NCBI RefSeq assembly: GCF_035593305.1
Contig: NZ_CP141615.1
Coordinates: 2,139,722 to 2,203,721 of the forward strand
Source: Limnochorda sp. L945t
Lineage (GTDB): Bacteria > Bacillota > Limnochordia > Limnochordales > Geochordaceae
DNA: 64,000 nucleotides
Direction of reading: 5' to 3'
In this document: positions 1 to 9,719 of the stretch, piece after piece
How the letters are laid out: each line of letters begins with the position of its first letter
How positions within the stretch are numbered: position 1 is the first letter of the stretch
The notes under the pieces: model-generated
What the model saw: only the letters and a program-made list of their open reading frames with translations
The model's database searches: none
Told to the model about the DNA's origin: nothing
Program-made: the position numbers and the translations under genes

Positions 1-239
1 CGCAGCACCTGGAAGGCGTACTCCCGAGCGAAGGCTTCCCGGACGTCCTCCACGACCGCCTTGCTCGCTCCGCTGCGCCTGGCCTTTTCGGCGATCGCCT
101 GGAGATCCTCTCCCTGGCCCACGTCGGCGATCATCGCGACCACGTCGCAACCATAGGTCTCCCGCAGCCAGGGGATCATCACCGACGTATCCAGTCCCCC
201 GGAGTAAGCCAGCACCACCTTGTGCACCTGTCCTGCCAT
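1..239 (-). CDS. argG: Argininosuccinate synthase, N-terminal part (runs off the window)
   Basis: Condenses citrulline and aspartate with ATP to argininosuccinate, the penultimate step of arginine synthesis, in the cytoplasm. Only the first 79 or so residues are present. They begin [20 protein letters not shown], which holds the N-type ATP pyrophosphatase signature (AYSGGLDTS), and continue into a typical [13 protein letters not shown] stretch. The ATG at 239 has a GGAGGGG purine run about 11 bases upstream. It lies 34 bp downstream of carB on the same strand and is the last visible gene of the arginine operon. The missing part lies left of base 1. Identity is secure; completeness cannot be judged. 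Confidence 0.93.
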   Translation of the reverse strand, partial: MAGQVHKVVLAYSGGLDTSVMIPWLRETYGCDVVAMIADVGQGEDLQAIAEKARRSGASKAVVEDVREAFAREYAFQVL

Positions 240-273
240 CGCCACTGCCACCCCTCCCCGCTCCCAAGGCTCT

Positions 274-3200
274 TCAAGTACGCTGAAGCCCCGTCACGGC
301 GGGGCTCCCCGCCCGCCTCGGCAGGCGGGCCGTGTAATCCTGCAGGGCCACCGGGCTCGGTACCTCCCCGGCCTGCAGCGCCACCAGGGCCTCGGCCAGC
401 GCCCCGGCGAGATCCAGCGACGTGAAGCACGGCACCTTGAACTCCACCGCGGCCCGGCGCAGCTTGAAACCGCTCCGCTGCGGGATCCGACCTCGGGTCG
501 GCGTGTTGACCACCAGGTCGACCTGTCCCGCCCGTACCAGATCCACCACGTCGGGGTGGCCTTCGCCGATCTTGTGGACGAAGTCGGCAGGGATGCCCTG
601 CGCCTCCAGGAACCGGCGAGTCCCCTCCGTCGCCACGATGCGGTATCCCGCCTCCACCAGCCTTCGCACGATGGGCAGCGCCTCTTCCTTGTCCTTGTCG
701 GCCAGCGTGACGAGCGCCTTGCCACCCGAGGCCCGCACCTGCAGCCCCGCCGCCACCAGCGCCTTGTACAGCGCCCACGGGTAGGTCCCGTTGAGGCCCA
801 GCACCTCGCCCGTCGACTTCATCTCGGGCCCCAGGAAGACGTCCACGTCGTCCAGCTTGTCGAAGGAGAAGACCGGCGCCTTGACCGCCACGTAGGGAGG
901 CGGCGTATCGGGGCCGTAGATCAGCCCGTCGGGCCATCCCAGGCGCTCCAGGCTCTCGCCCATGATGACCTGGGTGGCAAGCGCCACCAGCGGCACGCCG
1001 GTCACCTTGCTGATGAACGGCACCGTGCGGCTCGCACGGGGGTTGGCCTCCAGCACGTAGATGCGGCCCTGGCTGATGACGAACTGCACGTTGAGCAACC
1101 CCCGCACGCCCAGCGCCAGCGCCAGCTCCCGGGTGTGAGCCGCGATGGCCGACGCCTGCTCGGGCGTGACGTGGACCGGGGGAAAGACGGCGGTGGAATC
1201 GCCCGAGTGGATCCCGGCCCGCTCGATGTGCTCCATGATGGCGGGGATCACGACCCGGGTGCCGTCGGAGACCGCGTCCACCTCGATCTCCCGGCCCGGC
1301 AGGTAGCGGTCGAGGAGCACCGGGTGGTCGGGGCTGACCCGGACCGCCATCTGCATGTACTCCAGGAGTTCGTCCTCGCTGTGGCAGATCTCCATGGCGC
1401 GGCCGCCGAGGACGTACGAGGGCCGGACCATGAGCGGATAGCCGATCTTGTTGGCGACCCCCAGGGCTTCCTCCACGCTGGAGGCGCTGGCTCCCTCTGC
1501 CTGGGCGATGCCGAGGGCCGCCACGAGCTCGGCGAAGCGCCGGCGGTCCTCGGCCAGGTCGATGGCCTCCGCGCTGGTGCCCAGCACCGGCACCCCCGCC
1601 TCGGAGAGCGGCTTGGCCAGGTTGATGGCCGTCTGCCCTCCGAACTGCACGATGACGCCGAGCGCCCGCTCCCGGCGCACCACCTCCAGCACGTCCTCCA
1701 GGGTCAGCGGCTCGAAGTAGAGGCGATCCGAGGTGTCGAAGTCGGTGCTGACCGTCTCGGGGTTGTTGTTGACGATGACCGCCTCGTACCCCAGGCGCTG
1801 CAAGGCCCAGACCGAGTGCACCGAGCAGTAGTCGAACTCGATCCCCTGCCCGATCCGGATGGGCCCGGCGCCCAACACGACGACGCGGGGCCGGCGCCCC
1901 TCGCTCACCTCGTCCTCCTGTTCGTAGGTGGAGTAGAAGTACCCCGTGCGGGCCTCGAACTCTGCGGCGCACGTGTCGACGCTCTTGAAAACGGGCCGTA
2001 CCCCGGCCCGCTCTCTCGACTCCCGCACCTCTTTCTCCGTGCAGCCCACGAGAGCGGCCAGCCTCCGGTCGGAGAAGCCCATCCGCTTGTACAGCCGTAG
2101 CGCGCCCGGCAGCAGGCCGGGCTCCTCTTCGAGCGCATGCTCCGCCTGCACGAGCTCGTGCAAGACCGCCAGGAAGTACGGCGCCACCCCGGAGAGCTGG
2201 TGCATCTCCTCGATCCCGAAGCCGCGCCGCAACCCCTCGGCGAGCGCCCACAGTCGCCGGTCGTCGGCCGCTTGCACGAGCCGCCGCAGGTCGCCGTCGG
2301 TCATCCGGGCGATCTCCGGGTGGTACAGCCCGTCGTACCCGGCCTCGAGCGAGCGGACCGCCTTCTGGAGCGCCCCGGCGAAGGTGCGGTCGATGGCCAT
2401 CACCTCGCCCGTTGCCTTCATCTGGGTGCCCAGGCTCCGGTCCGCCAGCGGGAACTTGTCGAAGGGCCACCGGGGGATCTTGACCACCACGTAGTCCAGC
2501 ACGGGCTCGAACGCGGCCGTCGTGGCGCCGGTCACCGCATTGGGGATCTCGTCGAGGGTGAGCCCGACGGCGATCTTGGCCGCCACCCGGGCGATGGGGT
2601 ACCCGGTCGCCTTGGAAGCGAGGGCCGAGGAACGGCTCACCCGAGGATTGACCTCGATGACGTAGTAGCGCCCGGATCCGTCAGGAGCCAGCGCGAACTG
2701 CACGTTGCACCCGCCCTGGATGCCGAGCGCCCGGATGATCTTGAGCGAGGCCGTTCGCAGCGCCTGGTACTCGCGATCGGTGAGGGTCTGGCTGGGAGCC
2801 ACCACGATGCTGTCGCCCGTGTGGATCCCCATGGGGTCGAAGTTCTCCATGTTGCAGACGGTGATGCAGTTGTCGGCGCCGTCTCGCATCACCTCGTACT
2901 CGATCTCTTTCCAGCCCACGACGCTCTTCTCGACGAGCACCTGGCCGATGAGGCTGCGCTTGAGGCCTCGCGTCACCACCTGCTGCAGCTGCTCGGGCCG
3001 CCGGGCAACGCCTCCGCCCGTCCCCCCCAGCGTGTAGGCCGGGCGCACGATGACCGGGTAGCCGATCTCCTCCGCAAAGGCCAGCGCCTGTTCTACGGAG
3101 GTGACGATACGGCTTTCCGGGACGCTCTCCCCGATGGCCAGCATGGTGGTCTTGAACTGTTCCCGGTCCTCGGCCCGCTCGATGGCCGCAAGGGGCGTGC

Positions 3201-3549
3201 CCAACAGCTCGACGCCGAGGCGGTCGAGCACGCCGCGGCGGGCGAGTTCGAACGCCAGGTTGAGGCCCGTCTGGCCGCCGAGGGTCGGAAGCAGGCCGTC
3301 GGGGCGTTCTTGCTCCAGGATCCGCTCCAGGACTTCGGCCACCAGCGGCTCCAGGTAGATGCGATCCGCCATGTGCTCGTCGGTCATGATGGTGGCGGGG
3401 TTGGAATTGACGAGCACCACCTCCAGGCCCTCTTCCCGCAGGGCCCGGCACGCCTGGGTACCGGCGTAGTCGAACTCGGCCGCCTGCCCGATCACGATGG
3501 GCCCCGAGCCGATGACCATCACTTTGTGGAGATCCGTGCGCTTCGGCAT
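274..3549 (-). CDS. carB: Carbamoyl-phosphate synthase large subunit
   Basis: Makes carbamoyl phosphate from bicarbonate, ATP and ammonia delivered by the small subunit, feeding both arginine and pyrimidine synthesis. At 1091 residues it has the full family length and the internal duplication. The first half opens with [17 protein letters not shown] near residue 14 and the second with [17 protein letters not shown] near residue 570. ATP-grasp motifs occur in each half, and a C-terminal MGS-like allosteric domain follows ([16 protein letters not shown]). It follows argD by 19 bp. The glutaminase subunit carA, often next to carB in Firmicutes arginine operons, is not in the window. Start ATG at 3549 opens directly into the first Rossmann strand, so it is well placed. 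Confidence 0.97.
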   Translation of the reverse strand: MPKRTDLHKVMVIGSGPIVIGQAAEFDYAGTQACRALREEGLEVVLVNSNPATIMTDEHMADRIYLEPLVAEVLERILEQERPDGLLPTLGGQTGLNLAFELARRGVLDRLGVELLGTPLAAIERAEDREQFKTTMLAIGESVPESRIVTSVEQALAFAEEIGYPVIVRPAYTLGGTGGGVARRPEQLQQVVTRGLKRSLIGQVLVEKSVVGWKEIEYEVMRDGADNCITVCNMENFDPMGIHTGDSIVVAPSQTLTDREYQALRTASLKIIRALGIQGGCNVQFALAPDGSGRYYVIEVNPRVSRSSALASKATGYPIARVAAKIAVGLTLDEIPNAVTGATTAAFEPVLDYVVVKIPRWPFDKFPLADRSLGTQMKATGEVMAIDRTFAGALQKAVRSLEAGYDGLYHPEIARMTDGDLRRLVQAADDRRLWALAEGLRRGFGIEEMHQLSGVAPYFLAVLHELVQAEHALEEEPGLLPGALRLYKRMGFSDRRLAALVGCTEKEVRESRERAGVRPVFKSVDTCAAEFEARTGYFYSTYEQEDEVSEGRRPRVVVLGAGPIRIGQGIEFDYCSVHSVWALQRLGYEAVIVNNNPETVSTDFDTSDRLYFEPLTLEDVLEVVRRERALGVIVQFGGQTAINLAKPLSEAGVPVLGTSAEAIDLAEDRRRFAELVAALGIAQAEGASASSVEEALGVANKIGYPLMVRPSYVLGGRAMEICHSEDELLEYMQMAVRVSPDHPVLLDRYLPGREIEVDAVSDGTRVVIPAIMEHIERAGIHSGDSTAVFPPVHVTPEQASAIAAHTRELALALGVRGLLNVQFVISQGRIYVLEANPRASRTVPFISKVTGVPLVALATQVIMGESLERLGWPDGLIYGPDTPPPYVAVKAPVFSFDKLDDVDVFLGPEMKSTGEVLGLNGTYPWALYKALVAAGLQVRASGGKALVTLADKDKEEALPIVRRLVEAGYRIVATEGTRRFLEAQGIPADFVHKIGEGHPDVVDLVRAGQVDLVVNTPTRGRIPQRSGFKLRRAAVEFKVPCFTSLDLAGALAEALVALQAGEVPSPVALQDYTARLPRRAGSPAVTGLQRT

Positions 3550-3568
3550 GACGTGCGGGCTTGCCTCT

Positions 3569-4810
3569 TTACCCCTTTTCCCCGGCCGCTTCCAGGATGG
3601 CGGCCCCGAGAATGTCCACGGCCTCGTCGATCTCGGCCGGACCGACCACGAGCGGCGGGAGCATCCGGACGGTGGTGGGCCCCACCGCGTTGACCAAGAG
3701 CCCGCGCCGCAGGGCGGCCTCTACCACGGCGGCGGCCGGTACGTCCGTCTCCACGCCGACCATCAGGCCCAGGCCGCGGATCTGGCGCACGTGCCCGGTA
3801 CGGGAGGACATGGACTGCAACTTCCCGCTCAGGTAGCGCCCCATCGCGTCGGCACGGCCGACCAGCCCCTCCTCCTCGATGACCTGCAGCGTCGCCAGGG
3901 CCGTGGCCGCCACCAGGGGGTTGCCTCCGAACGTGGAGGCGTGCTGGCCGGCCTGCAGCACGGAGGCCGCCGGTTCCCGGGCGAGCAGGGCGCCGATGGG
4001 CGTGCCCCCTCCGAGTGCCTTGGCCAGGGCGACCGCATCGGGGACGATCCCGAAGTGCTCGAAGGCGAACAGCCGCCCCGTACGGCCCAACCCCGTCTGG
4101 ACCTCGTCCAGGATCAGGAGCGCCCCGGCCCTGTCCGCGATCTCCCGGGCCGCCCGCAGGAAGGCCGGATCCGCAGGGTACACCCCGCCCTCGCCCTGGA
4201 CCGGCTCCAGCAGGATGGCCGCCGTGGACGGGCCCACGGCCCCGGCAAGGGCGGCGGCGTCGTTGAAGGGCACGGTGCGGAAGCCCGGCACCAGAGGCTC
4301 GAAGGGCTCCTGGTACTTGCGCTGCCCCGTGGCCGACAACGCGCCCAGGGTACGCCCGTGGAACGAGCGCTCGGCGGTCACGATCTCGAAGCGGCCGCTT
4401 TCACCCCGCTCCCGGGCCCAGCGCCGGGCCAGTTTGATGGCCGCCTCCACCGCTTCCGCGCCGCTGTTGCAGAAGAAGGCCCGGTCGAAGGGGGAGCGCC
4501 GGACGAGCCACTCGGCCAACCGGGCCTGCGGCTCGGTATAGAAGAGGTTGGAAGTGTGCCACAGTTGCCCGGCCTGCCGGGTCAGGGCGTGTACCACCCG
4601 GGGATGGCAGTGTCCCACCGCGAGCACGCCGATGCCGGCGATGAAATCGAGGTAGGCTCGGCCCTCCGTATCCCAGACCCGGCAGCCCTGCCCCCGGGCC
4701 AGCGCCACCCGCTGGCGCCGGTAAACGGGGATGAGGCACCGATCGGCCAGCTCCATGATCGGCTGGCCCGTGCTCCCCTCGCCGATCGTTGTGCCCTCGG
4801 GCACGCCCAC
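3569..4810 (-). CDS. argD: Acetylornithine aminotransferase
   Basis: PLP enzyme of aminotransferase subgroup II. It transaminates N-acetylglutamate semialdehyde with glutamate to N-acetylornithine and may also serve lysine synthesis. The cofactor region [14 protein letters not shown] and the Schiff-base lysine in [13 protein letters not shown] are present, and 413 residues is normal. The frame opens with GTG 3 bp after the argB stop. An internal ATG ([11 protein letters not shown], at 4756) lies nearer the usual family start and the first 18 residues look dispensable, so the start is uncertain. OAT/GABA aminotransferases are close paralogs, but the operon context argues strongly for ArgD. Confidence 0.94.
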   Translation of the reverse strand: MGVPEGTTIGEGSTGQPIMELADRCLIPVYRRQRVALARGQGCRVWDTEGRAYLDFIAGIGVLAVGHCHPRVVHALTRQAGQLWHTSNLFYTEPQARLAEWLVRRSPFDRAFFCNSGAEAVEAAIKLARRWARERGESGRFEIVTAERSFHGRTLGALSATGQRKYQEPFEPLVPGFRTVPFNDAAALAGAVGPSTAAILLEPVQGEGGVYPADPAFLRAAREIADRAGALLILDEVQTGLGRTGRLFAFEHFGIVPDAVALAKALGGGTPIGALLAREPAASVLQAGQHASTFGGNPLVAATALATLQVIEEEGLVGRADAMGRYLSGKLQSMSSRTGHVRQIRGLGLMVGVETDVPAAAVVEAALRRGLLVNAVGPTTVRMLPPLVVGPAEIDEAVDILGAAILEAAGEKG

Positions 4811-4813
4811 TTC

Positions 4814-5695
4814 TCAGCTCACCACCATCGTGCCGATGCCGCGATCCGTGAAGATCTCGAGCAGCAGGGAGTGGGAGACGCGCCCGTCGATGATGTGGGT
4901 CCTGGGCACTCCTGCTTCCAGGGCGCGAATGCAGGCCTCGACCTTGGGGACCATCCCGCCGGCGATGCTGCCCTCCTCCATCATCCGGCGCGCTCGCTGC
5001 ACCTGGAGCGCGGAGATGAGGGAGGCGGGGTTGCCGGGCTCTTCGAGGATCCCCTCCACGTCGGTGAGGATGATGAGCTTGTCGGCCCGGAGCGCCGCCG
5101 CCAGCTCGCCGGCCACGCTGTCGGCGTTGATGTTGTAGCTCTCGCCCTGGTAGCCGGCCCCGATGGGCGCCACCACCGGGATGTAGCCGTTCTCGGCGAG
5201 CTCCTGGACGAGCTCGGGGTGGATCCGTTCCACGTCGCCCACGAAGCCCAGGTCGACGGTCTCCCCGGTCGGAGCCCGCTCGAGGCGCTTGCGGGCCACG
5301 ATGAGGTTGCCGTCGTGCCCGGAGAGCCCCACCGCTTTGCCCCCGAAGCGGTTGATGGTGGAGACGATGTCGGTGTTGATGATCCCCATCATCACCATCC
5401 GTACGATCCGCATCGTCTCCGCGTCGGTGACGCGGCGCCCGTTGACGAACTGGGGCTCTCTCCCCACGGCCCGCATCGTCTCGGTGATGGCCGGGCCACC
5501 CCCGTGGACGAGCACCGGCTTGACCCCGACGTAGCGAAGCAGGATGACGTCCAGCGCGATGTCGCGCTGGACGTCCTGATCGGGCATGGCGCTCCCGCCG
5601 TACTTGATGACGAACGTCTTGCCGAAGAAGGTGCGGATGTAGGGCAGGGATTCGACCAGCACCGAAGCTTTCTGGATGGTTTGTTCCAAGGTCAC
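4814..5695 (-). CDS. argB: Acetylglutamate kinase
   Basis: Phosphorylates N-acetylglutamate to the gamma-acyl phosphate, the second arginine-specific step. The protein has 293 residues, the usual length. It shows the amino-acid kinase N-terminus FVIKYGGSAMPD near residue 28, the glycine-rich VLVHGGGPAI loop and VPIGAGYQGESYNINAD later. Start is GTG at 5695, 60 bp after argJ. The N-terminal helix before the first strand resembles that of arginine-inhibited ArgB proteins, so feedback inhibition by arginine is plausible but is inference. Confidence 0.96.
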   Translation of the reverse strand: MTLEQTIQKASVLVESLPYIRTFFGKTFVIKYGGSAMPDQDVQRDIALDVILLRYVGVKPVLVHGGGPAITETMRAVGREPQFVNGRRVTDAETMRIVRMVMMGIINTDIVSTINRFGGKAVGLSGHDGNLIVARKRLERAPTGETVDLGFVGDVERIHPELVQELAENGYIPVVAPIGAGYQGESYNINADSVAGELAAALRADKLIILTDVEGILEEPGNPASLISALQVQRARRMMEEGSIAGGMVPKVEACIRALEAGVPRTHIIDGRVSHSLLLEIFTDRGIGTMVVS

Positions 5696-5755
5696 CCGTC
5701 GTCAGACCCCCCGCTGCCGCCACCCGGGACCTGCGTCCATCTCGCCCTGTCCCCG

Positions 5756-7087
5756 TCAGGAGCGGTAGCTTGAGTTGATGCGGACGTATTCTTCGCTCAA
5801 GTCGCAGGACCAGGCGGTCGCCTCTGCCCGCCCCCCCGTGCCCAGGTCGATGGCCAGGTGCACCTCGTCTCGCCCCAACGCCTCCCTGACGGCCTGCTCC
5901 GAGAAGGGCCACTCCCGGCCCTCCCGGGCCACCAGGATCGACCCGATCCAGATCGAGAAGCCCCCGGGATCCATCTCCGCTCCCGAGTACCCGGCGGCGG
6001 CCGCGATGCGTCCCCAGTTGGGGTCCTGGCCGTGCACCGCCGCCTTGACCAGGGTGGAACCGGCGACGGCGCGCGCACAAAGGCGCGCCTCGTGCTCCGT
6101 ACGGGCTCCCCGCACCCGGACTTCGACGAGGCGCGTCGCCCCTTCCCCGTCCCGCGCGATTTCCTTCGCCAGATACGTGGCGACCTGCCGGACTCCTTCC
6201 GAAAAGCGATCGAAATCCTCCGTGCCCGGGGCCAACGGCGCTCCTCCCGCCTTCCCGCTCGCCAGCAACACCGCCATGTCGTTGGTGCTGGTGTCGCCGT
6301 CGACGGTGATGAGGTTGAACGACGCGTCGGTCGCCCGGCGCAGTACCTCGTGGAGCGGGCCTGCCTCCACGGGCGCATCGGTGGTGAGGAAAGCGAGCAT
6401 CGTCGCCATGTTGGGGTGAATCATCCCGGAGCCCTTGGCCATCCCGCCGATCCGCACGACGCGGCCGCCCGTGAGCGGCACCTCGAGGTGCGTCTGCTTC
6501 ACCCGCCGGTCGGTGGTGAGAATGGCCCGAGCCGCCGCCTCCGCCCCGAAGGGCGAGAGCTCCGAGCAAGCCCGCCGGATCCCCTCCCGCACCGCGTCCA
6601 TGGGAAGGGGGACGCCGATGACCCCGGTGGAAGCCACCAGCACCTGGTCGGGCTGCAGCCCCAGCAGCCCCGCGCACTCGACGGCCATGGCCCGTGCGTC
6701 CGCAAGCCCCCGCTCGCCCGTGCAAGCGTTGGCGTTGCCGCTGTTGATGACCACGGCCTGCACCCGGTGCGCCGACCGCTCCAGGTGCTCCCGGGTCACG
6801 ATCAGGGGAGCCGCTTTCACCCGGTTGGTCGTGAACACCGCCGCCGCCGAGCAGGGATCCGGCGCGAAGAGGACCGCCAGATCCGGCCGTTGACGCTTGA
6901 TACCCCCGTGCACCCCGGCCGCCTCGAAACCTTCGGGGAAGGTCACCCCCTCCCTCTGCGCCGGCGCGGGCTCATCCGGCTCCCCCCGTTCGGCCATCCC
7001 GGACTGCGCAACCGGACGGGGCGGCGCCGTCACCGGCGCACCCAGCGCCGCGCCGTCTGTGGCGAAATCCCCAGCCATCGACCCCAC
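5756..7087 (-). CDS. argJ: Bifunctional ornithine acetyltransferase / N-acetylglutamate synthase
   Basis: Recycles the acetyl group from N-acetylornithine to glutamate, and in bifunctional members also acetylates glutamate from acetyl-CoA. The precursor cleaves itself at the Thr in NMATMLAF, seen here after GSGMIHP; that Thr becomes the nucleophile. VINSGNANACTG and the C-terminal DLSEEYVRINSSY are family signatures. At 443 residues it is about 40 longer than usual because of a Pro/Ala-rich N-terminus. The GTG at 7087 has a GGAAGGGAG site about 9 bases upstream; ATG at 7078 or an internal MAERGEPDEP are alternatives. Presence of ArgJ implies the cyclic route of ornithine synthesis. Confidence 0.95.
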   Translation of the reverse strand: MGSMAGDFATDGAALGAPVTAPPRPVAQSGMAERGEPDEPAPAQREGVTFPEGFEAAGVHGGIKRQRPDLAVLFAPDPCSAAAVFTTNRVKAAPLIVTREHLERSAHRVQAVVINSGNANACTGERGLADARAMAVECAGLLGLQPDQVLVASTGVIGVPLPMDAVREGIRRACSELSPFGAEAAARAILTTDRRVKQTHLEVPLTGGRVVRIGGMAKGSGMIHPNMATMLAFLTTDAPVEAGPLHEVLRRATDASFNLITVDGDTSTNDMAVLLASGKAGGAPLAPGTEDFDRFSEGVRQVATYLAKEIARDGEGATRLVEVRVRGARTEHEARLCARAVAGSTLVKAAVHGQDPNWGRIAAAAGYSGAEMDPGGFSIWIGSILVAREGREWPFSEQAVREALGRDEVHLAIDLGTGGRAEATAWSCDLSEEYVRINSSYRS

Positions 7088-7123
7088 CGCCAGCGACTCC
7101 CTTCCGGGCAGCGCGCCGCGCCC

Positions 7124-8233
7124 TCACGGATAGAGGGGCACGACCTCGAGCCCTTCGCGCTCGTCCCAGCCCATGAGCACGTTGACGTTTTGAACGGCCT
7201 GGCCCGCGGCCCCCTTCACCAGGTTGTCGATGGCGGCCATCGCCACCACGACCCCGGCGACCGGATCCCACCGTATGGCCAGGTCGCAAAAGTTGGAACC
7301 CTGCACCGCCTTGGTCTGGGGCAGCTCCGGCGGCTCCAGCACCCTCACCCATGGGTGCGAGGCGTAAAAGCGCCGGTACCGCTCCAGGAGCTCCTCGTCG
7401 GGCATCTCCCTCGCCGGGCGTGCCACGCAGGTCGCCAGGATCCCCCTGCTCGCCGGTACCAGGTGAGGGATGAACGTGAGCACCGGCGCGCTCTTGCCGG
7501 GCGGCACGAGCCGGCCCAGCACCGCGGCCATCTCGGGCGCGTGCCGGTGTCCCGGTACCCCGTACGGCCGCACGTTTTCGGTGGCGCCCGGAAAGTGGTA
7601 AGCCGGGCCGGGCTGGCTCCCTGCGCCGGAAATCCCCGACGTGGCCGACACCACGATGGGAGCGTCCGGGTCCAGCAGCGCCTCGCGCGCAAGCGGCGCC
7701 AGCGCCAGCAGCGCCGCCGTCGGATAACACCCCGGGTTGCCTACCAGCCGCGCATGCGCCAGCTCGTCTCGGAAGAGCTCCGGGATGCCGTACACCGAGG
7801 AAGCCAGCCACTCGGGATGCGGGTGAGACTTGCCGTACACCCGCCGGTACGTCTCCTCGTCCCTGAACCGGAAATCGGCGGAGAGGTCGACCACGGCCGC
7901 TCCGGATTCGAGGAACAGGGGCGCCTGCTCGGCCGCCACGCCCGCGGGGGTGGCGAAGAAGACGACGTCCGCCTGTCCTGCCAGGGCAGCCGGCTCTTCC
8001 ACCGGGGCAAAGGAGGCGGAGACCACCCCGCGCAGCGAGGGATAGACGGATGCGACGGGCTCGCCCGTATGAGAGCGAGAGAATATCCACTTCAGCTCGA
8101 GACGCGGATGGCGGGCGAGCAACCGGAGCAGCTCCAGCGCGGAGTAGCCGGACCCCCCGACGATGCCCGCCGATACCCTTCGCGACCGGGGATGCGAAAC
8201 CCCACCCACGGGGCCGAGGCCGTCGTGCTGCAT
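7124..8233 (-). CDS. argC: N-acetyl-gamma-glutamyl-phosphate reductase
   Basis: NADPH-dependent reduction of N-acetylglutamyl phosphate to the semialdehyde. AGIVGGSGYSALELLRLL near residue 21 is the dinucleotide-binding start, and the catalytic cysteine lies in LVGNPGCYPTAALLAL. HTGEPVASVYPSLRG is typical of the group. This is the first gene of the arginine operon, with 36 bp to argJ. The ATG at 8233 has no visible Shine-Dalgarno site and directly abuts a 6-bp perfect hairpin. The first 18 residues are not conserved, so an internal start (for example GTG near 8214) is possible. Confidence 0.95.
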   Translation of the reverse strand: MQHDGLGPVGGVSHPRSRRVSAGIVGGSGYSALELLRLLARHPRLELKWIFSRSHTGEPVASVYPSLRGVVSASFAPVEEPAALAGQADVVFFATPAGVAAEQAPLFLESGAAVVDLSADFRFRDEETYRRVYGKSHPHPEWLASSVYGIPELFRDELAHARLVGNPGCYPTAALLALAPLAREALLDPDAPIVVSATSGISGAGSQPGPAYHFPGATENVRPYGVPGHRHAPEMAAVLGRLVPPGKSAPVLTFIPHLVPASRGILATCVARPAREMPDEELLERYRRFYASHPWVRVLEPPELPQTKAVQGSNFCDLAIRWDPVAGVVVAMAAIDNLVKGAAGQAVQNVNVLMGWDEREGLEVVPLYP

Positions 8234-8266
8234 GGGCGCATTATCGCGCCCGGTGGATATATATGC
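8234..8266 (-). promoter_or_regulatory. Hairpin and AT-rich element upstream of argC
   Basis: In the gap between murA and argC, GGGCGC-N6-GCGCCC forms a perfect 6-bp stem at 8234-8251, ending one base before the argC start codon. The only AT-rich patch (GCATATATATCC on the minus strand, 8255-8266) lies just upstream. It could be a -10 element, an ArgR half-site or both. No clear -35 is visible. The regulatory role is inferred from position. Confidence 0.35.
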
Positions 8267-8281
8267 AACCCCACCCGGGCA

Positions 8282-9643
8282 TCAATCGTACCGGATATCC
8301 GCGCCCAGGGAGGCCAGCTTCTCGACCATACGGGCGTAACCCCGGCGCACGTGGCGGAAACCGTCGACCGTGGTCTCGCCGGTCGCGCTCAGCCCGGCGA
8401 TGACCAGCGCCGCCCCCGTCCGGAGGTCCGTGGCGGTGACCGGCGCGCCGCTCAACTGCGGCACGCCCATGATCACGGCCGTCCTGCTCTCCGTCTTGAT
8501 CTGGGCGCCCATCCGCTTGAGCTCGTCGATGTGGCGGAAGCGGTCCTCGAAGACGCGCTCCGTGACGATGCTCGTACCCTCCGCGGTCAGCAAGAAGGCC
8601 GAGAGCTGCGGCTGCAGGTCGGTGGGAAAACCCGGATAGGGCAGCGTCTTCACCGAAATGGCGGAGGGCCGGCGGCGCAGGGAGGCCCGCAGGCTGTCGA
8701 GCCCGACCTCGATCTGCACTCCGGCCTCCTCCAGCTTGGCGAGCAACGACTCGAGGTGCTTGGGGATCACGTTTTCCAGCACGATCTCGCCGCGACTGGC
8801 CAGCGAGGCGAGCAGGTAAGTGCCCGCCTCGATCCGGTCGGGGATGATCGTGTACGAGGTCGCATGCAGCGGGAGCCCTCCCTGGATGCGCACCAGATCG
8901 GTGCCGGCCCCTACGACCCGCGCCCCCATGCCCACCAGGAAGTTGGCCAGGTCGACGACCTCCGGCTCTTTGGCGGCGTTGTAGATCACGGTCGTGCCGG
9001 AGGCGGCGGTCGCAGCCATCATGAGGTTTTCGGTAGCCCCTACGCTCGGGAAGTCCAGGTAGATCTCGCTGCCGACCAGCTTGCGGGCCTGCGCGATGAC
9101 GTAGCCCCGCTCCACCCGCACCTCGGCCCCCAGCTCGGCCAGCCCCTTGAGGTGCAGGTCGATGGGACGGGGTCCGATGTCGCACCCGCCCGGCAGGGGC
9201 ACGACGGCGCGGCCGTTACGGGCGATGAGGGCTCCCAGGAAGAGGGAGGAAGCGCGGACGCGCTTGGCCTGGTCGTACGGCACCTCGTCCGCTATCGGGC
9301 CTGCCGCTCCCACCCGCACCGTGCCCTCGGCGCGATCGAGGGTGGCGCCCAGCTGCTCGAGGATCTGCACGACCACGTCGACGTCGACGATGTCCGGCAC
9401 CTGGGCCAGCTCCGAGACGCCGTCGCGTGCCAGCAGGCAGGCGGGCAACAGGGCGACCGCGGCATTCTTGGCGCCGCTCACCCTGAGCCGCCCCGACAGC
9501 GGGCGTCCACCCCGGATGCGCACCCTGTCACTGGGCGCCTGCCCGGTCTCTCCCCACAGCAGGGGCGGCGGGTCCTCCGGTTTGCGGGTCACGTGAAGCT
9601 CTGCGCTCGCCAACTGCACACCTCGAGTACCAGCGATGCTCAT
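8282..9643 (-). CDS. murA: UDP-N-acetylglucosamine 1-carboxyvinyltransferase
   Basis: First committed step of peptidoglycan synthesis: transfers enolpyruvate from PEP to UDP-GlcNAc. The catalytic lysine sits in VSGAKNAAVAL and the fosfomycin-target cysteine in LPGGCDIGPRP, where many homologs have GGCxIG. The body matches the duplicated EPSP-synthase-like fold. ATG at 9643 is preferred because AAGGA lies 9 bases upstream; the open frame extends to 9706. About 50 residues precede the conserved start of the fold, more than usual. It stands upstream of argC on the same strand, with about 48 bp between. Confidence 0.96.
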   Translation of the reverse strand: MSIAGTRGVQLASAELHVTRKPEDPPPLLWGETGQAPSDRVRIRGGRPLSGRLRVSGAKNAAVALLPACLLARDGVSELAQVPDIVDVDVVVQILEQLGATLDRAEGTVRVGAAGPIADEVPYDQAKRVRASSLFLGALIARNGRAVVPLPGGCDIGPRPIDLHLKGLAELGAEVRVERGYVIAQARKLVGSEIYLDFPSVGATENLMMAATAASGTTVIYNAAKEPEVVDLANFLVGMGARVVGAGTDLVRIQGGLPLHATSYTIIPDRIEAGTYLLASLASRGEIVLENVIPKHLESLLAKLEEAGVQIEVGLDSLRASLRRRPSAISVKTLPYPGFPTDLQPQLSAFLLTAEGTSIVTERVFEDRFRHIDELKRMGAQIKTESRTAVIMGVPQLSGAPVTATDLRTGAALVIAGLSATGETTVDGFRHVRRGYARMVEKLASLGADIRYD

Positions 9644-9719
9644 ACCATCGTTTCCTTCGCCGGTCGACGGGCCCACCCTGCCGGGACCGGGTGGAGCCCT
9701 TTCCAAGACCTTGCGGTAT

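Noticed and set aside
179-2470. Long minus-strand frame of 763 codons overlapping carB
   Set aside because: It is the shifted shadow of carB: Arg/Gly/Ala-rich, no motif, no ribosome site. Long empty frames are expected in DNA this rich in G+C.
9668-9700. Hairpin between murA and the RsmC-like gene as a terminator
   Set aside because: The GGGCTCCACCC/GGGTGGGCCC pairing has a mismatch and no U-tract on the minus strand.
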